Notes: a model not told the origin generated them from the sequence alone. A DNA stretch of 64,000 nt from VFMC01 sp040398525 (GCA_040398525.1 JBBATY010000005.1:62001-126000), one strand, 5' to 3'; positions 27,112-36,983 are shown, numbered from the stretch's first letter. A program made the numbers and translations.

Positions 27112-30100
27112 TCAGCGGTTCGGGCTGACCAGCGGTGCCGGACGGGGCCACCGCCGACGGCCGAGCAGCACGGCGGCAGCACCTGCGGCGAGCAACGCCG
27201 ACGCCCACCGAAGCAGGAGCATCGTCGACGACGATCCCGCTTCCGGCATGACGGCGAAGGTGTTGGTGACCTCGACCGAGGTGGCGCTGTCGACGGTGAC
27301 GGCCTCGTGGTCGTCGCCGTTCGAGACCGTGTACGAGGTGGTGGTCGCTCCCCCGTCGTCGGTCTCGGTCACCGAACAGAGCGAGCCGACCGGCACGGTG
27401 AACGACCGCTGCTCACCGGACTTCAGCCCGAACGAGGCCGCGGTCACGCCGTCACCATCGTCGCCGGAGAGATCGACCGCGAAGGCCGGTCCGCTGTCGG
27501 GCGTGGAGGTGCACGCCACGGTGAAGTCGAAGGTCGCCCCGACTCCACCGCCGATGGCCTGCTTCTCGACCACGAGCGAAGCACCCGGGAAGTCGTTCAC
27601 CACCGAGATCTCCACGGCCGGTTCGTCGGCGGCGGGCACGGTGACCGTGCCGGCCGAGACCGGGCCCGCGCCCGGCGCGCTGCCGTTGTCGACTTCGATC
27701 ACCTCGCACACGGCGCCCACCGGCACCGGGTTGACGTACGCGACCCGCTCGGTCGGGGTCAGGGTGACCTCGTACGTGGGCAAGGCGTAGCCGCCGAGGA
27801 CGCAGTCGACCTCGATCTCGAACGGGCCGAGCGCCCACGGCGCGGCCGAACCGGTGAGCACCTTGGTGATCTCGATCCCGGATTCGTCACCCTCGCCGCT
27901 CTCCTCCACCGTGCCACCGGGGACGTAGGTGTTGGTCGCGGTGATCGTCACGTCGGCGGTCGGGCTGCCGATCACCACCTTGTTCGACGGTCCGTGGGTG
28001 ACGGTCGACTGGGTGGCCCCGACGCTGTCGGTCTCGACCACCCAGCAGCGCGCGCCCATCGGCAACGCGTCGGGCAGGGTCACCGTGGCGCCGCCCTTCA
28101 GCGTCACCGACTCGTCGACGATGGTCTGCACACCGTCACCTTCGACGAGCGTCCGCTCGCACAGCACCTGCAGGGTGAACTCGGCGTCGACCATCGGCCC
28201 GGCAGCATCACCGGCGAGGACCTTGCTGACGCTCAGGCTGCCCGCCGGATAGGAGTTGGTCGCCGTCACCAGCACCGGTCCCGGGGGTTCGGCGCCGACC
28301 GGGTACTCCGGGATGGTGACCACGGCCGGGGAGACGACCGAGCTCGCCGCATCCCCCGGACCGGTCTCGACCACGGTGCACTGATAGCCGGCCGGGATCG
28401 GGCTGATCACCGTGGTCAGCTGCTCGGGCTGCAGGGTGACCGTCTCGGCCACCGTCGGCATGCCGGACTTGGTGCAGGTGATGTCGAACACGAACGGGCC
28501 CTGCGCCCACTGCGACGCATCACCGTCGAGCACCTTGACCAGCTCGATGCCACCGGTCTCGTAGAGGTTCTCGATGCCGAGCGCGGTGCCGCCTTCGGTG
28601 TCCGGCGCGACCGCGAGCAGCACGGTGTCGCCCTCGATCGGCTCTCCGTTCGACGGGCTCATGGTCGTGCTGATCGCGCCCTGACGGTCGGTCTCTTCCA
28701 CCACGCAGGCGGTGCCGACCGGCAGGTCGGTGATCGACGACGCCTCGCCATCGGCGAGCAGGATCGTGCGCGGGAAGCCGGGCAGGGTGTCGCCGAGCTC
28801 GGGGAACCCGCAGTCGACGTTCACCACGAACGGATCCGGCAGCGTCACCGGGGTGACTCCCACGTCCCACACCACCTGCTTGGCGATGTGCAACGAGCCG
28901 GTGTCGTAGCTGTTGACGATGTCGACGTGCTGGGGCCCGGGGGTCGAGTCGATGATCAGCGAGACTGCGTTCGCTTCGCCGATGTTGGGCGACTGGCCGC
29001 CCTGGGCATCGGTCTCCCACACACTGCACTCGGCGCCCTTCGGCAACTGGGGAGCGGTGAACGTCTCGCCGTCCACCAGGGTGAACGTGCCGGAGCCGAC
29101 GGTGTCGATCGTGTCGTCAGCAGCCACGACGATGCACGACCAGGCAAGCTCGAACGGGTCGAGCGGGATACCTGCGGGCAGGCCGTCGACCTGCTTGGTG
29201 ACGGTGAACGACCCGAGCGGCATGCCGACGCCCACCTTGATCGGCTCGGTGGCGGGCAGGGTCGAGGTGCCACTGCCCACCTTGAACGTGGGCCGGTAGG
29301 CGAAGGAGTTCCACGCGACCGGCTCGTTCTCCGTGCTGGTGAGCGACGTCGGCGCACGCATCGTCCAGCTGATCGTGAACGACTCGCCCGGGTCGAGCAG
29401 GTCGTCGGCCGGGAAGGTGAGCACCGAGCGGAACCCCGTGGTCGTCGGGCCGGCAGCCGCTGCGAACGCCCCCGCCGGGCAGCTCGACGGTGGCGCGGCC
29501 AGATCGGCCGTGCAGAACGAGCCGCCCGGGAACGACGCCGTGGCGTAGCCGGTCACCAGCGCGGCCGGCCGGTCGACGCTGGCCACAGGTGTGAGCACGG
29601 TGGGTCGGTTGCTCCATTGCGTCCCGCGCTGCTGCCCGCTGAGCAGCACCCCGGTGTCGCCCGCGACGGGCAGGCCGTCGACGATGACGACCTGGGTGGC
29701 CGGGTTGGTGCCGCTGTTGACGCCGCGGATCAGGTACTCGATCGGACGTCCCGGAAGCACGCGAGCCGTGCACGGGAACCGGGTGTAGACCGTGCCACCG
29801 CTCACGTACCGCGGGCACTCCGAGCTGCTCACGGGCACCACGGCGCCGGTGGCGTCGCGGAAGCCGAGCGACGGGTCGGCGGCCACCCACTTCTGGGCGA
29901 CGAAGTCGTCACCGGCCAGCACCGTCACCGTCGCGGTGTCGGTGCAGTACCGGCCGGCGCCGAGCGCCGGGTCGTCGACGACCGACGTCGCCGAGCAGAC
30001 GAGGTCCGGGTTGGATCCGGACGCACCGGCGCGGTTGGTGATCACCTGGCCGGCAGTCACCCCCGGCGTGAGGGTGACGTCGAACGAGATGCGGATCTTG

Positions 30101-33100
30101 CCGCCCGGGGGCAGGGTCCAGCCGGGGAACGACCAGGCCAGCGCGCACACCCGGTCCGCATCGGTGCACCCGGGCACTCCGTCGGCACCGGTGAGGGTGG
30201 TGAACTCGACGGTGGTGGGCGGGGCGACGCCGGTCGGCAGCACGTAGTCGAGCAGGTAGGGCTGACCGGCCGGCGCACCGTTCACGACCGGATCGAAGGT
30301 GAGCAGGGCCGGGAGCGGATCGACGACACGCGGGTCGCTGACGGCGTCGGTGCCCGTGTTGGTGACGACGACGCTGACCGGCGCATCGTCACCTGGGCCG
30401 ATCCGGCTGTCCGGGCTCTTGTCGATGTCGAGCTTGGGCGTCCCCTGCACGATGTCAGCCGTCGCCGTCACCTCGGGGATCGCGAAGGTGGTGCCGGGTG
30501 CCTGCAGGGCCGAGACACCCTCGCCCGACGAGGTGTCGGCCAACTGGTCGGGCACCTTGGTGGTCGGGGCGGAGGCCAGGAACTCGCGCACCTCGGCCTG
30601 GAAGCACACCGTCGCGTCGGTGCAGCGACCTGTCGACGGGAAGTTCGGCGAGGGCAGGATCTCGAAGCCGTTGTTCGAGTTCTCGAACACGAAGCGGATG
30701 CCCTTCACCGCTGCGGTCGCCACACCCGTGGGGATCGACGGCGTCGAGCTCGACGTGCGGGTGCCGACGACCCAGGTGCCGAGAGCACACGCCGCCACCG
30801 ACGTGCATACGTCGACCCGCACGCGATTGGCGCCCTTCGGGAAGTTCACGGCGATCGAGCCGGCGAAGGTGACCGCATCGAAGAAGTCGGCGTCGACATC
30901 GGTGATGATCAACTGCTTCAGGTACAGGGTCCCGGTGTTCTGGGCGCGGTGCTTCACCGTCACGTTCTGTGGCGCGAGGCCCGGCTTGGGCCGCACCACC
31001 GTCGGAGGGACGATCGACTTGTTGAGGCTCGCCCCTGAGCCGGGCACCCCGTTGGTCACCGTCGACGGCAGGCAGAACGGCGACGCCGTGTTCGGCTCGT
31101 CGATGCCCACGGCGGCGCAGTTGCGGAACGACGTACCGACCGGCTGGCCGTCACGGAGGCGCACGGTGTAGTCGAGTGAGAAGGTCTGGTTGACCGCCAG
31201 GTTGCCGTTCACGGTCACGCGGATGCCGGTCGCCCGCTCGAGCAGCGCGGTGTCCGAGGCGACGAACGGCACGTATGCCGACACCGTCGGGTCGTAAACC
31301 TCGAGGGTGCTCGCCGGGGTCGCCGTGGTGGCGCGCAAGTTGGTGAGGCGAACCTTGCCGAACGGGTTGTTCGCAGCAGTCGGGTTCGGCGGGTCGACGA
31401 GGACGACGTTGGCGACCGGGATGTTGCCGCGGTTGCGGAACGAGAGAGTGAACTTCAGGTCCTGGCCGGGGGTGATGGTGTAGACCCCGTCCGAGCTCTT
31501 GGTGGCGCTGCCGATCGAGGCGCGCGGCGCCTCGACGGCCGTGGTGGCGCACGCGTCCGCGGTCGCCGCGCCGGTGCTGTCGATCTGCGATGCCACGAAC
31601 ACCTGCGCGCAGTTGAGCAGCCCGCCGTCGGCGACGTCGGCCATCGTGGCGCCGGTCGCTGCGCCGTTCAGCTCGAGCACACCGCTCGCGCCGATCGCGA
31701 TCAGCGGGGTCGACGTGCCCGCGTCGTAGCCGGTGAACTCGACCGCCACACTGGCGGCACCGACACCGGGCGCGCAGCCGAGGCTGGCCAGCGTCACCGT
31801 GGTCGGGCTCGGCGGACGGGTGAACGTCGTCGGGGCAGGGTCGGCGCCCGTGCGGCAATCGACCGTCAGCTTGGCGATGGTCGCGCCGGCGGGGAACGTG
31901 AACCGGCCGCGTTCGACGGTGAGCTTGTCCCAGTCGGTGACGACGCTCGGGCTCGGCTCGACGATGCGCATGATCGGCACGGCGAACGCCGCGTTGTTCT
32001 GCGCGGCGATCCGCATCGACACCCCGGAGTCCTGCCCGACCACCACCACGCCACCGGAGGTGTAACTGCCCGTCGGATCGGAGTACATCGTCTTGGTGGC
32101 GCCGACGGTGACGCTGTCGGGCTGGATCGTGAACGGGGTGCAGGCGTCGGTGCCCGTCGCCACACCGCTCACCGCGACGAGCGAGGGTGTGGCGCAGTTC
32201 GAGATGCGCTCGTTGCTGGTGGGGGTGATCGCCGCACCCGAGGTGCGGTAGGTGTCGCGGAGGCGAACGTCGACGCGCACCTGAGCAGGCGTCGCGTCGT
32301 ACGGGAGCGCTGCCCCGCCACTGGCCGAGAAGCGGTACCGCACGGCCGTCACGGTGCCAGCGTCGACACCGTCGGGCAGGGTCAGGTCCGGCCCGGTCTG
32401 AGCAGACGACGAGGTCCAGTCGCTGTCGAGCGCGCACGGCGTGGCGATCGGCGTGGTGCACACGTCGACCACCACCTGGTCGGCACCGTTCGGGAACCGC
32501 AGCACCGTGCCGGGCGCAACGAGGTCGAAGCGCTCCCAGGTGGCGGGGGTGGCGTCGGTGACGCGCAGGTCGTTGACCACCGCCGAGCTGGTGGAGGCGT
32601 TGCGCACGCCGAGGGTGATCTGGCTGGCGGCTCCCGACTGGGCGATCGCTGCCGCGGGTGCCCAGGTCTTGGTGGCGACCGGGTCGAGCCGGACCGGGAT
32701 CTCGGCCGCGACGTCGACCGAGCCGGACGCGTCGGGGAAATCAACCGCAGAGGCGGTCGCCGTGTTGGGGACGACCTGCCCGTCGAGGACAGGGGTCTGG
32801 CGCGGCAGGCGCATGCCAACGGCGAACGACTGCGAGGCTCCGGCCGGGAGGCCTGTCGCCGTGGTCCCCGGCAACGCGAGGCGGTAGCGGACCGTCAGGG
32901 TGCGCGTCCCCGCGTCGAAGGTGACCTCGCGCTGGCTGTTGCTCTGCGGGAGCGAGGTGACGTCGAACTCGGCCGGCAGCACGTCGACCACGGTGAAGTC
33001 GACGCAGTTCGAGGTGAGCGACGAGCACGCCGCCGTGATGCGGTATTCGAGCTCCTCACCCGGGCGCACGATGCTGCGCGACGCGGTCTTCACCAGCGAC

Positions 33101-33375
33101 AACTCCCCGTCGGCAGCTGCGGTGACCTCGCCCGCGACTGTCGTCGTGGACGACGGCCCTGCGGGCGCTGAGACGCCGGGACCACCGGTCGGTGCGGCTT
33201 CGTCGCCCTCGGCAGGGACCGATGTCGTGGTGGTCGACCCCCCGGGAAGGTCGGCATCGTCGGCGACCACGAGGCCACCGGGAACCAGCGTCACGACGGC
33301 TACACAGCCGACCATCGCCACCCAGCCACTGCGCCGACGCCGCGCGGAACGACCATCTCGAAGCTTCGTTGCCAT
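27112..33375 (-). CDS. Giant surface protein with DUF11-like modules, six C-terminal DUF5979-like repeats and a sorting signal
   Basis: 2087 residues. A twin-arginine-rich signal peptide (RRRRSGWVAMVGCVAVVTLV) leads to a Thr/Pro-rich stalk. About 1400 residues of beta-sandwich modules follow, each opening with a Lys-containing strand (SLVKTASRSIVRPGEELEY, DIDKSPDSRIGPGDDAP), like DUF11/isopeptide-forming adhesin domains. Then six repeats of about 90 residues run from about residue 1370 to 2030, each opening with Lys (TVTKQV, HIAKQV, ELVKVL, SVSKVL, EITKVL, VVEKQA) and closing with V-x-E-T/V-D-x-G-A. The end is MPEAG, a hydrophobic helix and an Arg-rich tail: an LPXTG-like cell-wall anchor. 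ATG 33375 has a GGGAGG Shine-Dalgarno. It is probably an adhesin or fimbrial-type structural protein. No sortase is in the window. Confidence 0.85.
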   Translation of the reverse strand: MATKLRDGRSARRRRSGWVAMVGCVAVVTLVPGGLVVADDADLPGGSTTTTSVPAEGDEAAPTGGPGVSAPAGPSSTTTVAGEVTAAADGELSLVKTASRSIVRPGEELEYRITAACSSLTSNCVDFTVVDVLPAEFDVTSLPQSNSQREVTFDAGTRTLTVRYRLALPGTTATGLPAGASQSFAVGMRLPRQTPVLDGQVVPNTATASAVDFPDASGSVDVAAEIPVRLDPVATKTWAPAAAIAQSGAASQITLGVRNASTSSAVVNDLRVTDATPATWERFDLVAPGTVLRFPNGADQVVVDVCTTPIATPCALDSDWTSSSAQTGPDLTLPDGVDAGTVTAVRYRFSASGGAALPYDATPAQVRVDVRLRDTYRTSGAAITPTSNERISNCATPSLVAVSGVATGTDACTPFTIQPDSVTVGATKTMYSDPTGSYTSGGVVVVGQDSGVSMRIAAQNNAAFAVPIMRIVEPSPSVVTDWDKLTVERGRFTFPAGATIAKLTVDCRTGADPAPTTFTRPPSPTTVTLASLGCAPGVGAASVAVEFTGYDAGTSTPLIAIGASGVLELNGAATGATMADVADGGLLNCAQVFVASQIDSTGAATADACATTAVEAPRASIGSATKSSDGVYTITPGQDLKFTLSFRNRGNIPVANVVLVDPPNPTAANNPFGKVRLTNLRATTATPASTLEVYDPTVSAYVPFVASDTALLERATGIRVTVNGNLAVNQTFSLDYTVRLRDGQPVGTSFRNCAAVGIDEPNTASPFCLPSTVTNGVPGSGASLNKSIVPPTVVRPKPGLAPQNVTVKHRAQNTGTLYLKQLIITDVDADFFDAVTFAGSIAVNFPKGANRVRVDVCTSVAACALGTWVVGTRTSSSTPSIPTGVATAAVKGIRFVFENSNNGFEILPSPNFPSTGRCTDATVCFQAEVREFLASAPTTKVPDQLADTSSGEGVSALQAPGTTFAIPEVTATADIVQGTPKLDIDKSPDSRIGPGDDAPVSVVVTNTGTDAVSDPRVVDPLPALLTFDPVVNGAPAGQPYLLDYVLPTGVAPPTTVEFTTLTGADGVPGCTDADRVCALAWSFPGWTLPPGGKIRISFDVTLTPGVTAGQVITNRAGASGSNPDLVCSATSVVDDPALGAGRYCTDTATVTVLAGDDFVAQKWVAADPSLGFRDATGAVVPVSSSECPRYVSGGTVYTRFPCTARVLPGRPIEYLIRGVNSGTNPATQVVIVDGLPVAGDTGVLLSGQQRGTQWSNRPTVLTPVASVDRPAALVTGYATASFPGGSFCTADLAAPPSSCPAGAFAAAAGPTTTGFRSVLTFPADDLLDPGESFTISWTMRAPTSLTSTENEPVAWNSFAYRPTFKVGSGTSTLPATEPIKVGVGMPLGSFTVTKQVDGLPAGIPLDPFELAWSCIVVAADDTIDTVGSGTFTLVDGETFTAPQLPKGAECSVWETDAQGGQSPNIGEANAVSLIIDSTPGPQHVDIVNSYDTGSLHIAKQVVWDVGVTPVTLPDPFVVNVDCGFPELGDTLPGFPRTILLADGEASSITDLPVGTACVVEETDRQGAISTTMSPSNGEPIEGDTVLLAVAPDTEGGTALGIENLYETGGIELVKVLDGDASQWAQGPFVFDITCTKSGMPTVAETVTLQPEQLTTVISPIPAGYQCTVVETGPGDAASSVVSPAVVTIPEYPVGAEPPGPVLVTATNSYPAGSLSVSKVLAGDAAGPMVDAEFTLQVLCERTLVEGDGVQTIVDESVTLKGGATVTLPDALPMGARCWVVETDSVGATQSTVTHGPSNKVVIGSPTADVTITATNTYVPGGTVEESGEGDESGIEITKVLTGSAAPWALGPFEIEVDCVLGGYALPTYEVTLTPTERVAYVNPVPVGAVCEVIEVDNGSAPGAGPVSAGTVTVPAADEPAVEISVVNDFPGASLVVEKQAIGGGVGATFDFTVACTSTPDSGPAFAVDLSGDDGDGVTAASFGLKSGEQRSFTVPVGSLCSVTETDDGGATTTSYTVSNGDDHEAVTVDSATSVEVTNTFAVMPEAGSSSTMLLLRWASALLAAGAAAVLLGRRRWPRPAPLVSPNR

Positions 33376-33450
33376 CCGTGCTCGCCTCCCTCGGACGCTC
33401 CCGACGTCCGACCGATCCGTGGATCCTGGGTACGACTGTCCGGGTTTTCC

Positions 33451-33470
33451 GGTTGGTGCAACCACTTTTT
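33451..33470 (+). terminator. Hairpin plus T-run, plus-strand orientation
   Basis: GGTTG-gtg-CAACC followed by ac and TTTTT. It points away from the surface-protein gene into the cassette and would stop plus-strand (antisense) transcripts. No plus-strand gene precedes it. Confidence 0.3.
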
Positions 33471-33640
33471 CTGATCGGCGATGACTCGATCGTCGCGGTG
33501 GCGGGCCGCTCGGCACTGCGAGGCGCCACGACGATCACGAGCATCCGCATCAGCAGCCAGGTTGTGGCACACGTCCACAGCCGCAAGCGCCGCGTCGTTC
33601 GTCGAGCCACTCCGACCCGGCTAGCTCCGCGGCATCGGCG

Positions 33641-34264
33641 TCATCCGGGCAGCCCCTTGGCAGGACGTGCATCCCGGGCGGCGTAGAGACCGATACCTGC
33701 GATCGCGACGACGACGGAGACGATCCAGGTCCACGCAACCGAGGGTGGGAGATAGGCGAGCGCCCAGCGACGAGGCGTCACGACATAGCGATCGGTGCCG
33801 AAGGCGAGGAAGGCCACCCCTGCCACCACCTGCGGAACCCAGACGAAGCGCGCTCCGACTGAGACGGCGGTGAGCAGTGCGAGCCCGGCGAAGAGGAGAC
33901 CGTTCCGAATCTGGAGTCCGAATGCGTCGATCGTGCGGATCTGGCTGAGGATTTCGACTCCGACGGCGGTGCCGCCCACCAAGAGCGTGCCCCACAACAG
34001 CCGGAGACCACGGAGACGCGCACTGGGGAACCACTCGAGCTCCGGACTCCGACGCAACACCAACGAGCCGATGATCGTCGCCCACAACGCCGCCATGATC
34101 GGTGAGATCCGGGCCACCATCCGCTCACCTCCGGATGGCATGACGATGAGTTGGTCGGCGATGGCGATCTGGAAGCTGGCCACGAGGACCATCGGTAGCG
34201 CGACTCGACCGATCGTGCGACTCCTCATGAACACGAGCGCAGGACCGATGCGTGAACCCTTCAT
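33641..34264 (-). CDS. Membrane protein, last gene of the secreted-protein/ABC cassette
   Basis: 207 residues with about six hydrophobic segments (ALPMVLVASFQIAIADQLIV, IMAALWATIIGSLVL, LLWGTLLVGGTAVGVEIL, LLFAGLALLTAVSVGARF, VVAGVAFLAF, WIVSVVVAIAGIGLYAA). No signature recognised; it could be a second ABC permease half or an immunity-type protein. ATG 34264 overlaps the stop of the larger membrane protein (ATGA), so translation is coupled. Upstream in-frame codons belong to the neighbouring gene's shadow. Confidence 0.65.
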   Translation of the reverse strand: MKGSRIGPALVFMRSRTIGRVALPMVLVASFQIAIADQLIVMPSGGERMVARISPIMAALWATIIGSLVLRRSPELEWFPSARLRGLRLLWGTLLVGGTAVGVEILSQIRTIDAFGLQIRNGLLFAGLALLTAVSVGARFVWVPQVVAGVAFLAFGTDRYVVTPRRWALAYLPPSVAWTWIVSVVVAIAGIGLYAARDARPAKGLPG

Positions 34265-35559
34265 CCGTTTCCGTCGAGAGGTAGCCAATCCGCGGCATCG
34301 ACACCGTCGGGTAGTCGAATCTGGTCGAGCTCGCACGACCACATCTGCGCCGTGGTTGTTGCGAACCAACTGTGCAGGTCGGCGGTCGGGAGCGCTGAGA
34401 TCGGGTCGAGCAGCTCGCGAGGCACCCCACTCGCCGGCACGGTGCCCTGTCGGGCGTGGATGAGGCCATAGATCGTGTCGTACACCGCAAACTGAAGTGC
34501 AGTCGGCGGGTTGACCAGGTCACAACTCCACGGATGGCTGAAGGCTGCGACGATGGCCTCGTTGATCTGCTCGGAGTCGCGAAGATCAGCCGGCTTCAGC
34601 TCCAGGATTCCTTCGCCCGGCAAGTACGGGTTGCCGGGTATGTCGACGAGCAAACGTTCGGGGGTGACACCACCCATGTCCGCGATCGTCGATGCCACGT
34701 CACCGGCACTGAGGGTGAGCGCCTCTATGCGCGAGCCATAGTGCCGGGGCACGCAGACAGTGACCTGCCGAGTTCCGCAGGTGGTGTTGGCTGACTCGTC
34801 CGTCGACTCCAGGGTCTGGGGGATGACGAACAGCACGAGGTACGCGGCGACCGCAGCTGCACTACCGGTGGTGGCGTACGTGCGGTTCAGGCGGTCGCGC
34901 CCGACTCTCGAGCCGGCGACCACCGTTGCGATGAGAAGCACTCCTACAAGACCCTGCGCTGCAAGGCCGACCCGGCCCGGCACCATCCCGTAGTAGTCCC
35001 ATCCCCCATCACCAAGCTCGGTCAGCTGTCGGATTCTCGTCACCGAGGTCGCAAGAACGTTCATGAGCACGAGCACTCCGGCAAGGGCCGGGCCGATGAG
35101 CGGGGTGGGAACACGCCAGCCGATGATCGCCCCGAGGGCGACGAAACCGACAGGCAGGACGAACTGGACGACGGCGAGCAGGATCAGCGGACGTCCAAGG
35201 GCGCCGCTCGCGAGTGCGACACCCCAGGCTGAGCACAACACGACTGCGTGCAACACCACCGCCCAGAACGCAGTGCCAGCGAATGCGTGGAGGACGGCAC
35301 GTCCTGGTCGTTGAACAGCGGGAAGGAAGTTCCCGATCCGGCTTCGCATCTGCTGTGCGTCCCACGCAGCGACGCCTGTCCAGATGGGCAGCATCAGCAG
35401 GAGGTACATCCCGGCCGCACCGGTGGCTCGGGCCATCTCGTAGCGAAAGTCCACGTCCGGGGCGGTCAGCCACAGCGAGGGCACCAATGCGACGCCGAAG
35501 AAGATCATCCACCTGCCGAGCGAATGGCGGGCTGCGTTCAAGATCATGGCCCGGCTCAC
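34261..35559 (-). CDS. ABC-associated integral membrane protein with large extracytoplasmic domain
   Basis: 432 residues. The first half carries about six membrane helices with the sequence layout of an ABC-2 permease (IWTGVAAWDAQQMRSRIGNF before helix 3). After a last helix near residue 235 comes a soluble domain of about 180 residues with paired cysteines (TCGTRQVTVCVPRHYG, and later SCDL and SCEL), so probably outside the membrane and disulphide-linked. Similar proteins occur beside ABC ATPases in actinobacterial peptide/bacteriocin clusters; this comparison is from memory. The GTG 35559 start overlaps the ATPase stop (GTGA). Confidence 0.65.
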   Translation of the reverse strand: MSRAMILNAARHSLGRWMIFFGVALVPSLWLTAPDVDFRYEMARATGAAGMYLLLMLPIWTGVAAWDAQQMRSRIGNFLPAVQRPGRAVLHAFAGTAFWAVVLHAVVLCSAWGVALASGALGRPLILLAVVQFVLPVGFVALGAIIGWRVPTPLIGPALAGVLVLMNVLATSVTRIRQLTELGDGGWDYYGMVPGRVGLAAQGLVGVLLIATVVAGSRVGRDRLNRTYATTGSAAAVAAYLVLFVIPQTLESTDESANTTCGTRQVTVCVPRHYGSRIEALTLSAGDVASTIADMGGVTPERLLVDIPGNPYLPGEGILELKPADLRDSEQINEAIVAAFSHPWSCDLVNPPTALQFAVYDTIYGLIHARQGTVPASGVPRELLDPISALPTADLHSWFATTTAQMWSCELDQIRLPDGVDAADWLPLDGNG

Positions 35560-36332
35560 GAACTCGATGTGGTCATCTCGAGGAAGGCATCCTCGAAGGC
35601 CGAGACCCCAGCGCGTCGGCCGGTGCCACGGGCGGCCAATTCCGCAGGCGTGCCCGTGAACACCGGTGTGCCACCGTGGAGCACGATCACTTGGTGCGCC
35701 AGCCGGTCGATGTCATCGAGGATGTGTGTCGCAATGAGGAAGCTGCGACGTTCGGACTCTTGGATGATGAGGTCGCGTATCTCGATCCGCTGTGCGGGGT
35801 CGAGACCCGATGCCGGCTCGTCGAGCAGCACCAACTCAGGATCGTGCACGAAGGATTGCGCGAGGCCGATGCGACGCAACATCCCGCCCGATAACTCCCC
35901 GAGCGTGGCAGTCAGTCGACGTTCGAGCCCAACGCGGCGAAGCACGTCGACGGACGAGGCCCGGCTGGCCTCCCACGACAGTCCGTGCAGCCAACCCATG
36001 TAGGTCACGAAATCGACTGCTGTCACTCGGGGCGGGAAACCGAACGACTGGGGCAGGTATCCCACGCGTCCGGCAGTGCTTGCGGCCGTCCCACCGGTTG
36101 GGGCATCGCCCAAGACCCGCACCGATCCGGCGGTCGGCTTCAGTTCGCCGAGCAACAGGCTGAACAGAGTTGTCTTGCCAGCTCCGTTCAGACCCACCAG
36201 AACAGCTGGTCCCGGCCGCAGGCGAAGGCTGACATCGCGCAGGACCGGGACTCCCCTTCGGTACGCGAACGCGAGATCGCTCACCTCGACCAGTGTTTCG
36301 CTGCTCGACTCGGCTGGAGACGCCGTCGTCAA
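35556..36332 (-). CDS. ABC transporter ATP-binding protein of the cassette
   Basis: 258 residues. Walker A GLNGAGKTT near residue 48, Q-loop YLPQSFGF, signature GELSGGMLRRIGLA, Walker B LVLLDEPASGLD and H-loop ATHILDDI. It is of the BcrA/NatA exporter-immunity type. The start is TTG 36332, seven bases after GAGGAG and overlapping the stop of the secreted-protein gene (TTGA), so expression depends on translation of that gene. It supplies energy to the membrane proteins encoded after it. Confidence 0.88.
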   Translation of the reverse strand: MTTASPAESSSETLVEVSDLAFAYRRGVPVLRDVSLRLRPGPAVLVGLNGAGKTTLFSLLLGELKPTAGSVRVLGDAPTGGTAASTAGRVGYLPQSFGFPPRVTAVDFVTYMGWLHGLSWEASRASSVDVLRRVGLERRLTATLGELSGGMLRRIGLAQSFVHDPELVLLDEPASGLDPAQRIEIRDLIIQESERRSFLIATHILDDIDRLAHQVIVLHGGTPVFTGTPAELAARGTGRRAGVSAFEDAFLEMTTSSS

Positions 36333-36928
36333 TAGTCAGCTCCTCGGTATACGAGGCCCGAACAAGGATCCTGGGTGAGGAAGACGTCGACACAGACCTT
36401 GATTCCAACCCGCCCACTGCTCCCTGTCGGGTCGATGCTCCAGATATGGTTCCAACTACTCCACGTGTTCGTCGACGTGGTGGTGACTGTTTTCGACTCG
36501 GCCTTCCTGTTCCAACCTTGTTGGCAGGCGATGCTGATGGCCCCGGTGCTCGGGTCGTGGCTCGAGACGTAACAATTGTTTCCGTTCGACCACCACTGGT
36601 TCGACACGTAGGCACCCCTGCCCTTGAAGCTGGTTGCGTTGGCTCGGCGATGATGTGACGTATTGGTCAAAACCGAACCCTTGCTCGAATGCTCACTGTA
36701 GCCGTTGAACGTGCCGTACGCCTGGGCTATGACGCTTGAGTCGGGCCCCTTGGCCACCAGCGGGTTCGACGCCGACATCCAAGGACCGCCACCGATTGCA
36801 TGGGCGACAGACATCGTGCCGATGCCCATACCGATGAAGAGCATTGCCGTCAGCGCTTTCATCACCCATTGACCTGCCGTCCGCGTTCGTGCTCCTACCT
36901 CCATGAGCTTGCTTCTCTTTCGCTGCAT
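36329..36928 (-). CDS. Small secreted protein heading the ABC cassette; bacteriocin-like candidate
   Basis: 199 residues. A basic N-terminus then a signal peptide (VMKALTAMLFIGMGIGT, cleavage near SVAHA) leave a mature protein of about 155 residues that is rich in Ser, Asn, Trp, His and Gly, beta-like, with four cysteines (NNCYVS, IACQQG, KVCVDV, QDPCSG). Stretches such as GYSEHSSKGSVLTN and SHHRRANATSFKGRG recall the layout of lactococcin 972-type bacteriocins, which are Sec-exported and encoded with an ABC ATPase and a large membrane protein. That resemblance is weak and inferred. A very strong Shine-Dalgarno (GGAGGGAG) precedes ATG 36928. Base composition is lower in GC than the surroundings. 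Confidence 0.6.
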   Translation of the reverse strand: MQRKRSKLMEVGARTRTAGQWVMKALTAMLFIGMGIGTMSVAHAIGGGPWMSASNPLVAKGPDSSVIAQAYGTFNGYSEHSSKGSVLTNTSHHRRANATSFKGRGAYVSNQWWSNGNNCYVSSHDPSTGAISIACQQGWNRKAESKTVTTTSTNTWSSWNHIWSIDPTGSSGRVGIKVCVDVFLTQDPCSGLVYRGADY

Positions 36929-36983
36929 GGGTCACTCCCTCCAGAGATGAATCGTCCACAATTGAATGACCAGAGTGGTTGTT

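Noticed and set aside
24139..31038. Very long open frame (2299 codons) on the plus strand, antisense to the BVMO and surface protein
   Set aside because: It is the high-GC shadow of two clear minus-strand genes. The translation is His/Arg/Gly-rich low complexity with no domain, and it ignores the gap boundary of real genes.
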